From Aplidium turbinatum (taxonomy: Eukaryota; Chordata; Ascidiacea; Aplousobranchia; Polyclinidae): DNA of 64,000 nt. The translations under genes and the position numbers were made by a program. Below are positions 55,701-61,207 of this stretch, piece by piece. The stretch covers positions 3,410,001 to 3,474,000 of the forward strand of contig OU964934.1 in the NCBI GenBank assembly GCA_918807975.1, given 5' to 3'. Positions within the stretch are counted from its first letter, which is position 1. Every line of letters starts with the position of its first letter. A model generated the notes under the pieces. It ran no database searches. It was not told where the DNA came from and saw only the letters and a program-made list of their open reading frames with translations.

Positions 55701-56427
55701 GATCGATCGATTTGAATTTTTACTGTTTCAGACTTTAATTCCCAACAGATTGATCGTTGTTATGGGAAATCAACCTGAATCTTTCTTTGATAGAAGCGGC
55801 AATATCAAGTAAGTCGTGAAGTAAGGTTGTTTTGAAAGGTTTTATTTTGTATGTTTAAAACTTGCACTTCCAACCCAGACAGCCACTTTATCTGGTCCAG
55901 ATCTGGTAGAAATGTGATCAGATCCGTACCCGATCCGGTAAAGATCTGGAACAGATAAAGTGGCTGTCTGTGAAACTTGTTCAAATATTGTAGCACAACA
56001 GAAAAAAGCATTACAACACTAATAGGTGAATTAAAAATGTTTTAGTCATTGGTCTAGGCATAACATTTTTAACGAACTGAAATTCTGCCAGTCAAGTCAT
56101 GCATCTATCACTTGCCTGGTCTAAGGTGTTCTTATTTTATGCATCCCCATTCTTATTTTAAGCAAATTTACGTAGATTTGTTTTCTTAGATATCAATATT
56201 GGCTGGATCATGATTCCATGGTTGAACCACTCATTCCTCAGCACGAATGCAATGTAGCGAAAAGTAACTACTTCAATCAAACACTCGGATGCGCGCATGA
56301 ACCAGCACGAAGAAGCGGATCACAAAATGAAGAGCAGCAAGTTGACTGCTTCGCGTTGAAGAAATTGATGGTAGCCTGTGACAACTTCGAAGCGATGATG
56401 CAGCAAATTAGAAAAGATTGTGTTTAA
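22609..56427 (+). CDS. Complement C3/C5-like protein, C-terminal half (20 exons, thioester motif absent)
   Basis: Secreted thioester-domain-protein superfamily member of the C3/C4/C5 branch. I identified it by reading each exon against remembered vertebrate C3. In order the exons give the end of MG6, MG7, the CUB segment, the TED helical barrel, MG8, and the C345C/netrin domain that separates C3/C4/C5 from alpha-2-macroglobulin. From exon 4 on, intron phases are mutually consistent at nearly every junction with AG acceptors; the one non-GT donor is GC, after exon 14. The donor of exon 2 and the ends of exons 3, 4 and 10 are uncertain. All exons are open, so the gene looks functional. The thioester position reads GNGET instead of GCGEQ, so covalent target binding of the C3 type is not expected; vertebrate C5 also lacks it. 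N-terminal exons lie outside the window, presumably to the left. Family placement is secure; orthology to C3, C4 or C5 is not resolved. Confidence 0.93.
23114..23294 (+). CDS. Complement gene exon 2 (MG7 start)
   Basis: Acceptor aatctag. The two leading bases complete the phase-1 codon of the previous exon. It reads EGFCVAETVSVRMFKDVF, matching GICVADPFEVTVMQDFF of C3. The 3' end is uncertain. CAG|GTTCTT at 23259/23260 is a possible donor, but the frame stays open to about 23300 and the extra residues (VLITLHFINQG) resemble C3 VRVELLHNPAF, so a donor near 23294 is likely. Confidence 0.8.
24314..24499 (+). CDS. Complement gene exon 3 (MG7)
   Basis: The open frame includes NLDLKSDSVKSSILTVIPLK and later KQHILDEIRKKIILV, matching the C3 region around VPYVIVPLKTG and FISDGVRKSLKVV. 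The donor is CTTGTG|GTCTGA, phase 0. The acceptor could be 24313 or a later AG near 24333, depending on where exon 2 ends. Confidence 0.75.
25220..25395 (+). CDS. Complement gene exon 4 (MG7 to CUB segment)
   Basis: Acceptor gttttgcag, phase 0. It reads ESGEVKSTYRSYAIDLKNSR and continues to QQTRKCTLYAHGIAYADF, aligned with the VPEGI...SETRILLQGTPVAQ stretch of C3. The donor is ambiguous; GTACAA at 25396 and GTCCAC at 25405 both keep phase 2 for the next exon. A missed short exon before exon 5 is possible because this link is several residues shorter than in C3. Confidence 0.72.
25915..26435. repeat. Fold-back element with ~115-bp near-perfect arms, intron 4
   Basis: taaaagtaatttgcgttctt at the left mirrors aagaacgcaaattactttta at the right. 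Pairing continues through ttccgacgtttcgtcagtca to about 26035/26313. The core gacgaaacgtcgga resembles the conserved hairpins of Penelope-like retroelements. Confidence 0.8.
26708..27326 (-). mobile_element. hAT MITE, same family as 35872 and 43919
   Basis: Ends CAGTGATTCTCAAACTG and AGTTGAGAACCACAG. The interior has cgtcataagtgcgtcacgag and aagcaaattcttctgagcg, which are the inverse of blocks in the two other copies. The flanking duplication is not preserved. Confidence 0.65.
27529..27665 (+). CDS. Complement gene exon 5 (TED start, thioester position)
   Basis: Acceptor aaaacag, donor TCAG|GTAAAA, phase 1. Reads KAYGNGETVMLTSGPNVYAH followed by MYLDFVGTLKEGSAAYDESI. It aligns without gaps to C3 [20 protein letters not shown] and the following helix, over about 45 residues. 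The Cys and Gln that form the thioester in C3 are Asn (27542-27544) and Thr (27551-27553) here. Confidence 0.9.
28278..28294. repeat. Poly-G tract in intron 5
   Basis: A run of 14 or more G after cttgct. Its length is likely unstable. Confidence 0.7.
28520..28604 (+). CDS. Complement gene exon 6 (TED)
   Basis: Acceptor cctttttag, donor CTTG|GTAAGG. With the split glycine codon it reads GYSRELQFRSDEVQKKAFAV then YERYPPSTW, matching [20 protein letters not shown] and RAPSTW of C3 without gaps. Confidence 0.92.
29184..29360 (+). mobile_element. tRNA-derived SINE, 5'-truncated
   Basis: Matches the inverse of 62096-62293 from the B-box region (cgttcgatactgc) through atgcggctgtgtctttgg to gcctggatacgacaaa. 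It ends about 90 bases before exon 7. Confidence 0.7.
29450..29609 (+). CDS. Complement gene exon 7 (TED, catalytic-His region)
   Basis: Acceptor tcatcaag, donor ATGCAT|GTGAGG. Reads LNAFVGKVFTKAKQYATDLD...EWLLTQQVNGTYFDQKRPPFHREMH, matching LTAYVVKVFSLAANLIAIDS...DGVFQEDAPVIHQEM in C3. The His of PPFHREM aligns with the His of C3 that activates the thioester. Two SINE fragments lie close by on either side. Confidence 0.92.
29690..29955 (-). mobile_element. Second tRNA-derived SINE family, with tRNA-like head
   Basis: On the minus strand the head reads cgttagctcagtggttaagt (A box) and later ctggttcgactctcgg (B box), followed by a ~170-base body (agactgc...gtgccagaatg-type). A copy lacking the head lies at 58545-58741. 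Confidence 0.7.
30493..30742 (-). repeat. LTR (3' LTR of the gypsy fossil)
   Basis: Direct copy of 33497-33745; bounded by TG...CA. Confidence 0.92.
30743..33395 (-). pseudogene. pol remains of the gypsy fossil (RT, RNase H, integrase)
   Basis: In order along the minus strand come RT residues such as WCHRMVITRKNDGSPRRTVD, then RNase H (YAPIEGEALAVAWGLEQTKY), the H2C2 integrase finger (HAGHQG...CTSCNRN), the integrase core (FADYFDYGGRHFLVIGDRFS; SYFPQSNGRAEVAVKTVKRL) and a Pro-rich tail. This order, with integrase after RNase H, is that of Ty3/gypsy rather than Ty1/copia. Not functional as it stands. Confidence 0.85.
33497..33745 (-). repeat. LTR (5' LTR of the gypsy fossil)
   Basis: Direct copy of 30493-30742; bounded by TG...CA. 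A possible self-complementary primer site adjoins it at 33479-33496. Confidence 0.92.
33903..35246. mobile_element. hAT element (hAT-D), non-autonomous
   Basis: Ends CAGTGGTTCCCAACC and GGTTGGAAGCCACTA, with perfect duplications CTGTAGAC (33895-33902, 35247-35254). Inside, near 34815-34890, is a degenerate tRNA-like patch on the minus strand. It ends 88 bases before exon 8. Confidence 0.85.
35335..35579 (+). CDS. Complement gene exon 8 (TED)
   Basis: Acceptor ttttgtttag, donor GAAAG|GTGTTG, phase 2. Reads GSVGRGLTLTAYVVISLLET through YGLALLSYALALHDPTTSDA, matching MALTAFVLISLQEA and VAIAGYALAQMGRL in C3. The preceding 5.7-kb intron contains the LTR fossil and a hAT element. Confidence 0.93.
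35872..37270 (+). mobile_element. hAT element (hAT-E), with T/A-rich inner insertion
   Basis: Starts CAGTGGTTCTCAAGC; the right end is decayed. Flanks ctgtaaac (35864-35871) and ctgtaaat (37271-37278) are a near-perfect 8-bp duplication. Blocks ggacccttttagg, cgacacactaagaagaattt and gatagactgc match the 43919 copy. The middle (about 36100-36550) repeats attgtaatt and ttacaattac motifs. Confidence 0.65.
37360..37541 (+). CDS. Complement gene exon 9 (TED)
   Basis: Acceptor attttccag, donor CCAA|GTATGT, phase 1. Reads LLNQAVVEENNIHW and later QAVSVEATAYALLAQIAMTR, matching LLNKFLTTAKDKNRW and YNVEATSYALLALLQL in C3. Confidence 0.93.
38049..38194 (+). CDS. Complement gene exon 10 (end of TED)
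   Basis: Reads ARKTALWLIVQRNEGGAFVS then TQDTVIGLQALTTYEMW, matching [25 protein letters not shown] in C3. The donor is GAAATT|GTAAGT, phase 0. The acceptor is either 38048 or 38057; both keep the phase and differ by three codons. Confidence 0.9.
38400..38552. repeat. Partial Penelope-like hairpin repeat
   Basis: aacgttttcgacacgtacgtgtgtcctcatcagg resembles the arms of the 61208-61462 repeat; only one arm is clear here. Confidence 0.45.
38553..38969. mobile_element. MITE with ~40-bp inverted ends
   Basis: catggccacctaaagatacg mirrors cgcatctccaggtggccatg, and the next bases gatttgtcacattttgca also pair. A shared flank ATACTAC (38546-38552, 38970-38976) looks like the target duplication. Non-coding. 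Confidence 0.75.
39021..39194. repeat. Near-perfect 174-bp palindrome, intron 10
   Basis: Arms aaatcaaatatagttattac and gtaataactatatttgattt run inward with almost no mismatch to a tiny loop (ctgtta) near 39108. Halves of the same sequence occur near 23840-23930 and in the 10262 palindrome. Confidence 0.88.
39484..39658 (+). CDS. Complement gene exon 11 (second CUB segment)
   Basis: Acceptor cttattttaag, donor GCAG|GTACGT, phase 1. Reads DSVPVPTDFTLHFTAPGTVW through SKTRWVSVTAAG, the segment that follows the TED in C3 (ELNLDVSLQLPSRSSK...). A further-upstream AG at 39434 breaks the phase and was not used. Confidence 0.82.
39834..41066. mobile_element. hAT element with GATCTT-satellite arms
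   Basis: Ends CAGAGATGGGCAAGATCA and a matching GATC..GCCCATCTCTG, with perfect duplications ACTGTATG (39826-39833, 41067-41074). Both arms are made of gatcttgaagatcaagatca units (39842-39965, 40895-41055). No transposase. Confidence 0.85.
41270..41479. mobile_element. Mariner-type MITE
   Basis: TA-flanked, with ends CAGGGTGGGCCAAAAGTAGG and CCTATTTTTGGCCCACCTTG, followed inward by gttacagttat / ataactgtaa. 210 bp, non-coding. Confidence 0.8.
41832..41980 (+). CDS. Complement gene exon 12 (MG8)
   Basis: Acceptor tttcatgcag, donor ATCAAT|GTGAGT. With the split Gly codon it reads GIGEGVLSYKCTYHIMKDED then ACQFHIAHNVTI, matching [21 protein letters not shown] in C3. Confidence 0.9.
42085..42255. 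repeat. Hairpin repeat in intron 12
   Basis: acataataacataaaaataaac and gtttattttcatgttattat are inverted copies around a gccg-containing loop, like the Penelope-type hairpins elsewhere in the window. Confidence 0.55.
42460..42589 (+). CDS. Complement gene exon 13 (MG8)
   Basis: Acceptor gtcttttacag, donor CTTA|GTGAGT, phase 1. Reads LEISKPRGLPTAMTIVEVGL then LSGFLPVRSSI, matching [33 protein letters not shown] in C3. Confidence 0.92.
42676..42860 (+). mobile_element. tRNA-derived SINE
   Basis: Head tcggcaagtggtgagagcac (A box) and atcggttcgacactgc (B box), followed by a body unlike the other two SINE families until ttttgatacgat. A real tRNA gene is excluded by the lack of a cloverleaf acceptor stem. 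Confidence 0.6.
43738..43892 (+). CDS. Complement gene exon 14 (MG8 end), GC-type donor
   Basis: Acceptor atactttctag. Reads IHHYDITNVNIVLYLRKIDA through FEMQQAIHVNRPEPAKINIY and DPHDPS, matching [20 protein letters not shown] and [22 protein letters not shown] in C3. No GT donor keeps the frame. GCAAGT at 43893 does, so this looks like a GC-AG intron. A hAT element begins only 26 bases beyond the exon. Confidence 0.85.
43919..44674 (+). mobile_element. hAT MITE (hAT-F) in intron 14
   Basis: Ends CAGTGGTTCTCAACC and GGTTGAGAACCACTG, perfect duplications TTCTAGCA (43911-43918, 44675-44682). The best-kept copy of the family that also includes 26708 and 35872. It sits 26 bases after exon 14. 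Confidence 0.9.
44864..45039 (+). CDS. Complement gene exon 15 (anchor, acidic and Cys-rich)
   Basis: Acceptor tatttacag, donor GCAG|GTTTGT, phase 2. Starts VRCGKFYALPQ, matching the CTRFYHPEK anchor of C3, and ends VCKCAEGSCLKCR, matching LCRCAEENCF. Between them is an acidic stretch (EKEIDSEDEEDVNQQEAA) longer than in human C3. Confidence 0.9.
45541..45657 (+). CDS. Complement gene exon 16 (Cys-rich link to C345C)
   Basis: Acceptor tctgttgcag. The split codon gives Arg. It reads TRRNQLDQTACLEERGGSTC then EICDVDKECDDMFEKACN, with the C3-like LDKACEPG motif at its end. The donor AATAG|GTGCAA is in phase with exon 17, 8.7 kb away. Without splicing the frame stops at 45689-45691. Confidence 0.9.
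45658..45800 (+). promoter_or_regulatory. Possible intronic polyadenylation site after exon 16
   Basis: Reading through the exon 16 donor adds 11 codons (CNYYNSDYNR region) and a TAA at 45689-45691. AATAAA occurs at 45757-45762 and again at 45779-45784, followed by a GT/T-rich stretch (tgtagttttctgtgcgtttt). This is the usual layout of a cleavage and polyadenylation site. A transcript ending here would encode a protein lacking C345C. Confidence 0.5.
47679..48992 (-). CDS. piggyBac-type transposase, main part
   Basis: 437-residue frame of a cut-and-paste DDE transposase. The N-terminal half has KTPRQAWELFFSLNILNIIV (typical of the PGBD N-terminal domain). The catalytic aspartates lie in DYLSLDKTLYPMR (D209), NILYDRFYTSIPLAQ (D294) and FTKGGTDIIDQRMG (D402, D405), spaced as in the D268/D346/D447 triad of piggyBac. 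The last 25 residues depart from the family; matching downstream sequence lies in another frame (47569-47766), so there is a frameshift near the 3' end and the terminal zinc finger is not seen. The start overlaps the N-terminal frame. Confidence 0.93.
   Translation of the reverse strand: MLLSFPDTLKSYTTFVEKPKNRQEGGVSITWSNARPVHNGRRGRANIISGPIGVRGEAKEAKTPRQAWELFFSLNILNIIVQETNRKIATLISQLPERILDDSRYCYFGPTNNEEMLAFVELEYFRGLLGQAGHSTDVLFNQLQGHPVFSATMSKNRFKFLFSNISFDDQNTRPQRWKNDRLAAFRVVFEMFNENCGKHVIPGDYLSLDKTLYPMRTQIAFKQYNPNKPAKYGLLFKSVNASRFPYTFAASVYSGKPKEEPFNFYVRGTEELVKGMVMSLEQHGDLQGRNILYDRFYTSIPLAQWLLDRGITSAGTLNAIRRGIPLEVKQVSGREKSSYEIYWQTSEADLSLHSYVVKTKNSGMRNVLMLTTMQPLLGITKDDGKKKPGLYKLYDFTKGGTDIIDQRMGWFIHVQSEVPTVDNYCVCLLRRCQSHKK
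48973..49242 (-). CDS. piggyBac-type transposase, N-terminal acidic part
   Basis: 89 residues rich in Asp, Glu and Ser (LDSDDESQADDLEDLWHSDS), as found at the N terminus of many piggyBac transposases. It overlaps the main frame by 20 bases in a different frame, so a small indel probably separates two parts of one gene. An ATG at 49256 is not in this frame. Confidence 0.7.
   Translation of the reverse strand: MQHVLLDSDDESQADDLEDLWHSDSDEEADSSPSTSATAIPIEIDDQLPSMGDVQPEFAPSGRIITSKRLVNSIDSYLDMNNYDAVEFS
52800..53950 (-). mobile_element. 5'-truncated LINE (non-LTR retrotransposon)
   Basis: The minus strand gives, in order, reverse transcriptase motifs PISLLCIPFKIFERLIYTRV and QEQAGFRRGRSTVDQV (53624-53896), HMVRMIMELVYNRSFTLTTG and SVLTPLLFN (53323-53619), then a C-terminal part with YRLRTGVGLFRSNMHKW and CECDKEEQTADHTICNC (52830-53276). 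Each lies in its own frame, so it is a decayed copy. Jockey-like arrangement; clade uncertain. Confidence 0.85.
52830..53276 (-). CDS. LINE C-terminal region with CCHC-like motif
   Basis: 148 residues ending in a stop. It contains RTGVGLFRSNMHKWDMASSA then ICECDKEEQTADHTICNCAI, a common ending of Jockey-type LINE ORF2 proteins. Confidence 0.75.
   Translation of the reverse strand: MRKTAEDQCISAATWADSEWKKNSSRLQSFIADNGPQPTGMHLPTKAKVRLYRLRTGVGLFRSNMHKWDMASSAICECDKEEQTADHTICNCAIYHAPNGVRGLRELAARHLPTHLDRHYPRVVKSKALRPLEWGKRFKRRRRMFMLF
53951..54367. other. Intron 16 3' part
   Basis: Short loose repeats of tattgagtataa type at 53955-54065, otherwise nothing before the exon 17 acceptor. Confidence 0.35.
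54368..54468 (+). CDS. Complement gene exon 17 (C345C start)
   Basis: Acceptor ctctgtatttcag, donor TTGG|GTAAGT. Joined to exon 16 it reads ACNSNYVYLVNITRVSTLLD then EDMFYKFVGDVFQIIKLG, matching [20 protein letters not shown] and NDFDEYIMAIEQTIKSG in C3. Confidence 0.93.
55050..55174 (+). CDS. Complement gene exon 18 (C345C)
   Basis: Acceptor cattaacag, donor TTTAC|GTAAGT, phase 0. Reads GDKDGVVNSSSVEFMVKRDC and on to DRPAGSVAPVY. The Cys of MVKRDCYEA aligns with ISPIKCREA of C3. Confidence 0.9.
55732..55808 (+). CDS. Complement gene exon 19 (C345C)
   Basis: Acceptor tactgtttcag, donor ATCAA|GTAAGT, phase 2. Reads TLIPNRLIVVMGNQPESFFD then RSGNI, matching the KKHYLMWGLSSDFWGEKPN strand of C3. 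Confidence 0.9.
55876..55970. repeat. Hairpin in the last intron
   Basis: cagacagccactttatctg pairs with cagataaagtggctgtctg around a 57-base loop that itself contains gatctgg and ccagatc. Confidence 0.8.
56190..56427 (+). CDS. Complement gene exon 20 (C345C end, stop)
   Basis: Acceptor ttttcttag. Reads YQYWLDHDSMVEPLIPQHEC through DCFALKKLMVACDNFEAMMQ and ends RKDCV-stop, in place of DTWVEHWPEEDEC...CQDLGAFTESMVVFGCPN of C3. The tail runs about 15 residues past the last domain cysteine and ends in a further Cys. Confidence 0.92.
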
Positions 56428-56700
56428 AATTCCACTACATCTTCTGTATGGGCTATACTGTATTATAAGACACCGATGCAAGCTTTTGAAGTCATTCAAA
56501 CATGGTAGACATTTAGCAACAACGACACTATGTATTTCTTGCAACAATCTGCGAAGTAGTTCTTTCATCAAGCTGAGTGTAGTATTCTTACCTTTTCTTC
56601 TGTTAAGTAACGTAGAAACTTCATGTTTTCTAAAACTGCATTCATTTGATTATAGCTGCATGAAACTTGAACTTTGAAATAAAAAAAAAAACTTTTTTTG
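56428..56700 (+). promoter_or_regulatory. 3' UTR and poly(A) signal of the complement gene
   Basis: AATAAA at 56678-56683, about 250 bases after the stop, followed by a T-rich run (actttttttggg). Confidence 0.6.
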
Positions 56701-56818
56701 GGAAAACCTTTTGATTTTCAAACACTTTCCTTCATTAATAGGTATAATACTATTCATGCCATTCACTCCCCATTTTCCTATTACACGAGTCCTATCAAAG
56801 GTGTGAATTGCGTCAGAG

Positions 56819-57700
56819 ACAGATAGATAGATAGATGTTTATTGGTTGCTGCGAAAAAGATGTAGGCTACGGTACAATAAATCAAAACACAATGTACAGT
56901 AAAACTGTTGAAACGATTACAATAAATAAACGAGTAAAAAATGATGGTAGCATCACAGCAGCGGGAGGCTGCGAAGTGACCGTTCAAGGTATTCAAGTCA
57001 AGCAGCCACCCTTAACTCATCAATGACAATTATAACTGGCTAATTGAGAAAAAGAAATAATAATAAATAAATAACAGTAAAGCTGTCCAAGATGATAAGA
57101 AATTAAAAAAATTCAGGTGGGCCAACGTAGCCTGTGTTTGCAAGTCTGATTAGTAATTTAGCATTTGCCTAATATGTGTCAATAATTTTCTTTTTGTACA
57201 TTCTTTTAAAAGCTGTGTAGGAGGATTTGCGAATTTCAACTGGTATATTATTCCAAATTTTTGCGCCAGAGTATTTTATTGAGCGTTGTAGTTTAGTGGT
57301 TGTGCATCGATAATAATAGTAATCTAGGTTGGTCGAGTTTCGAGTAGTAAAGTTGTGACTTTCGTTGCATTTTTTAAAGTAGTTTTGAAAAGTGCCGGGT
57401 AATGAGTTAAAACTAAATTGGTACATAAATTTAGCAATATCAAAGTTGTACAGATCTTTTAACTTTAGGATATTGAGTTGCTTATAAAAGGGTGTGACAT
57501 GGTCAGCCCATTTGCCTTTCGCAACAGCATTGACTGCCTTATTTTGCAAAACACCAAGCTTTCCAATATGTGTTTTGTATGACGACCCCCAAATTGTCAG
57601 TCCGTATATTAGGTATGGATGCACGAGAGAATAGTAAAGCTGAAGCATAGCTTTGGTTGATAAACAATGTTTCAATTTAGAGAGTAGGCTATGCCAACAG
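56819..57700 (-). mobile_element. LINE 3' end with (GATA)n tail
   Basis: Open minus-strand frame followed by a 3' UTR ending in a ctatctatctatctatct tail at 56820-56835, a usual 3' terminus of CR1/Jockey-type LINEs. 5'-truncated. Confidence 0.85.
57169..57675 (-). CDS. LINE ORF2 C-terminal part
   Basis: 168 residues, read to a stop. AMLQLYYSLVHPYLIYGLTI and WGSSYKTHIGKLGVLQNKAV, then PFYKQLNILKLKDLYNFDIA and IKYSGAKIWNNIPVEIRKSS, are the conserved end of CR1/Jockey-group reverse transcriptase proteins, after the polymerase core. Open throughout, so this copy is comparatively young. Confidence 0.88.
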   Translation of the reverse strand: MKHCLSTKAMLQLYYSLVHPYLIYGLTIWGSSYKTHIGKLGVLQNKAVNAVAKGKWADHVTPFYKQLNILKLKDLYNFDIAKFMYQFSFNSLPGTFQNYFKKCNESHNFTTRNSTNLDYYYYRCTTTKLQRSIKYSGAKIWNNIPVEIRKSSYTAFKRMYKKKIIDTY

Positions 57701-58544
57701 ATTTGGAGAGTTTGAAAGATAGAGGTTCAATATGAGGAAGAAAAGAGAGGTTCTTGTTAATTAAGAGACAGCATGGAATCTGAAAAAGCAATCAACCTCA
57801 CTCGAGAAATGTAGAAAATCGGACATATGATTTTAGTGATATGATTTGTTGACTCTCCAAAATCCATCACTATGCACACCGGTTAAGTTTCTTCAGCAGT
57901 TCAACACATTGGGTAGACTGAACACAATGTTAGAGAATTAGAACGAATACATCAACAACTTACGAAATTCTGTAGTTAAGTAACTGAAATTCAGTAACAG
58001 AAGTGCTCATTATAAAATTTTTTTCAAGTGTTTCTGGAACGAAAAAGGTAGGACCCTGCTAACTACGATAACCAGCCCATCCATGAACGAGAAAAGAGAC
58101 AAAACCTTGAAAACCTTAAAATAAATTTGTTCATGTAATACTGGTAGAACTTAATATATTTGTAGCTAGCACGGCAACAAAGCAAAGAAAAGCACATACG
58201 CCATTACAGATTACGAGTTTCTGTTTAAGCTATTGTTTCTTAGCCTGGTGGATGGTGAAATGTATGAACTGGTAGAAAGTGTGTCAGAGTCTTAATAATG
58301 TTAATGAAGAACTCATCTCTTTTATGATGGTGTCTATTAAAAATGTTGCATCGTTTCTGTTGAGATTTACTAACATGAAAATATGGCACAAAGAGTGGCC
58401 AATATTGTTCAAGTAATCCTATAAAAATATTTCATGTCAATAATTGACATCTTTGCAAGGATGCAAATTGCAAAACAGCCTCGCATGGACTGGTTGCTGG
58501 GTATCCGTTTTGTTATTGGTTGTTCTTTAATCTTTATCCTGGGA
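57701..58544. other. Unassigned AT-rich DNA
   Basis: No coding or repeat signal that I can support. Confidence 0.35.
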
Positions 58545-58741
58545 CTGACAAAGCCACTTTGAGCTTATTCCTGGTAGTTTCGCATACTTGTAAAGGCTTT
58601 TGACACAGGGCCGGTTACCAAGATTGACAGAGTGAAGTCTTGTTGCCGGGAAATTATTTTATCCACTTGGTGCCGCTGAATGGAGAGCAGTCCTGAAACG
58701 TGTCGCCCAAGCGCACATCCCGAGAGTCGAACCAGCGCCGT
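58545..58741 (-). mobile_element. Second SINE family, copy truncated in the tRNA-like head
   Basis: About 80% match by eye to 29690-29920, ending at cgagagtcgaaccagcgccg (B box). The A-box part is missing exactly where the tandem duplication begins. Confidence 0.65.
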
Positions 58742-58744
58742 TTA

Positions 58745-60030
58745 TTCTTGGTGGACTGTTATTTTAATTGATGGACAAAAATGGCTTCATATAAATCGTT
58801 TTAATTGAAACAAGAAATTTTTTCCATGTTTTCGCTTGGATGATTTTTGATAATGCTGAGTAAGTATTTTTGAAAAGTATGGAAAGTTTAGTTTAGTGAG
58901 TCATCATCATGATTTCTTGTCGACAGGGTATGAACCTCTTTGACGTATTTAACAGAGAAGCAATCTGGTAGAAATTGTCATGGAATTTGAACATGAAAAA
59001 GTCAATTTCCAGTTTGAACAATTGCTACTTTTGTGTGAGACAAGATTGTTCAAATTTCAGAGCAGGTGATGAAAAGGCAGATAAGTGTAGCTTCGTCCAG
59101 TTTTGCTATGCCATGCATTCCATGGCTCTTTTTAAATTGGACATTGAAGAACGACATTGACAGCATTGGACAGTAGCCTAAAAGTCTGTTACTTGGTTGC
59201 ATATATAAAAGTACTTTTAGAAAGGGGCGGGAAAATTGTCCCTCTGACTACGCTGCTGAGCACACTTTAATTCCAATGGCGTTGAAACATCACCTAAATG
59301 TTTTGTTGTCTGAAAACGATCATGTAAATTGTTTTGAAATCAATGAAAGGAAGTCTCTAATACTGAAGTGGTAAAATGTTTGCGTGCTTTCTTCAAAGTC
59401 ACACTGCTGAGACACCAAAATGCTTTGTTAAAATAAAGTAATGTTTCCTAGTTCTACCACAGCAAAAGAGTGAACAAGTTTATTCTAATAGACTTTCACT
59501 TGTTATTTGACCTTGTACCACACACTTTTAGGTTTTACATCACAGTCCACATAGTGCTCAATTATTTATTGACCGAGATATGAAGCTGCAAGTGCAACAG
59601 ACGTAGGCTATTGAGCAAATATTATAGGCTACGAAGGCCTACCTGACACCAGAATACATGTTTTTTTCCAATGCGACAAAGTTTCCGAACAAAACTGCTT
59701 TCTCAACAAAAATTCCAACACAATGAAAGTAAGTTGGCAAGTTTCCGCCAGTACAGTTTAGGGCTTGTTTACTCATTTGCAGTGTTTCTTCAAGAAAAAA
59801 AAAAATTCAGTCGGCTACTCAATGAATTTTTTCAATGAGGAATAATACTTTTTGTTTTCGCGCTCTTCCGGTGATCACATACTTTTCATTTCACTGTCGT
59901 CACGTAATTATTCCCAGCAATGCTTTTGTCAAAATGGGGCTAGGACATCACTCAGTAGCGGTTGTAAAAACAAAAATTAGAGGCATCGAGCTCTGTCTAA
60001 AAAAATCTTGTAAAAAATAATGGGAGTATA
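58745..60030. repeat. Tandem segmental duplication, copy 1
   Basis: 58745-59160 and 59396-60030 match 60602-61015 and 61498-62030 in the same order and orientation. A stretch of unrelated sequence lies between the two matching parts in each copy. Copy spacing is about 1.85-2.1 kb. Confidence 0.85.
59013..59160 (+). CDS. Unrecognised cysteine-rich exon, duplicate copy 1
   Basis: After a good acceptor (gtcaatttccag) the frame reads LNNCYFCVRQDCSNFRAGDE then KADKCSFVQFCYAMHSMALF and KLDIEERH before a stop. Six cysteines. An in-frame stop lies upstream of the acceptor (58969), which supports an exon start here. I recognise no domain. The copy 2 version differs by nine substitutions in this stretch, five silent and the rest mostly exchanges of polar or charged residues. 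This pattern suggests past coding selection. No neighbouring exons were found. Confidence 0.45.
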
Positions 60031-60279
60031 AAATTTAAGGAATTACAGTAAGAAAGATGAAAGTAAGCTGATTGCCCTAATTAAGAAGTGATATGACCGT
60101 CTTTTCACTTTCCTGTAGCCTACCTGTGAAATAAGTTTTGCGCCTGTATAAATCCAGCTTGAATTGAATTCACTGCAGGAAGATGACATTCTTGTACAAA
60201 TTTCAAAAAAATAATCTCCATTGCTGAAAATATATATTAGTGTTTATTTGATGTGCGGCCCTCCTGTAAGCATTACATT

Positions 60280-60318
60280 TTCCTAACTGGCCCTTGTGTT
60301 AAACAGGTTGCCCACCCC
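60280..60318. mobile_element. Solitary hAT-like right end
   Basis: aacaggttgcccacccctg has the form of a hAT terminus followed by gtctacat. No partner end was found nearby. Confidence 0.35.
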
Positions 60319-60863
60319 TGGTCTACATAGTAGAAATACAGCTCAACTAAAGAGAAATAAGCTTTCCCATCAAAAGTGTAGAACTTTACAACGTCATGAA
60401 AACTTTCTCTCGTCTTTCAGGATTGAAAAACTTCATTGAACTTACGTCTATGAAACATCACATGTTGCAAATAACACAACTCTGTGCACTTGTACACAAT
60501 TATTATGCAGTTATGACTTCCTGCGCTTTCGTAATAAGAAACTATTCAAATTGAGGAACTGACATACTGACCTGGTAAAATATATTGAAGTAAACTAGTG
60601 GGGTGGTCTGTTATTTTAATTGATGGACAAAATGGCTTCATATAAATCGTTTTAATTGAAACAAGAAATTAGTTCCATGTTTTCGCTTGGGTGATTTTTG
60701 ATAATGCTGAGTAAGTATTTTTGAAAAGTATGGAATGTTTAGTTTAGTGAGTCATCATCATGATTTCTTGTCGACAGGGTATGAACCCCTTTGACGTGTT
60801 TAACAGAGAAGCAATCTGGTAGAAATTGTCATGGAATTTGAACATGAAAAAGTCAATTTCCAG

Positions 60864-61044
60864 TTTGAACAATTGCTACTTTTGTGTGAGACAGGATTGC
60901 TCAGATTTCAGGGCAGATGATGAAAAGGCAGATGAGTGTAGTTTCGTCAAGTTTTGTTATGCCATGCATTCCATGGCTCTTTTTAAATTGGACATTGAAG
61001 AACGACATGGTCAGCAGTTTGTTCCTCTGTACCGCACTCGATGA
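60864..61044 (+). CDS. Unrecognised cysteine-rich exon, duplicate copy 2
   Basis: Same frame as 59013-59160: LNNCYFCVRQDCSDFRADDE then KADECSFVKFCYAMHSMALF. Here the frame continues past ERH with GQQFVPLYRTR to a stop at 61042-61044. ATG|GTCAGC at 61009/61010 could be a donor. Function unknown. Confidence 0.45.
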
Positions 61045-61207
61045 GTGAGCCGAACCGCTTCAGTTGCATAGCCTACCCATTAAGTAACATAAAACAAAAA
61101 CAGCTGTAGGAATAAATATTGGTTGGTTCAATGGTAAGCTTCAGTTTGTCAATAAATACCTTTCACACAAAATACAGCAAAGTATTTATCTAATGTTCAT
61201 AATAGGT

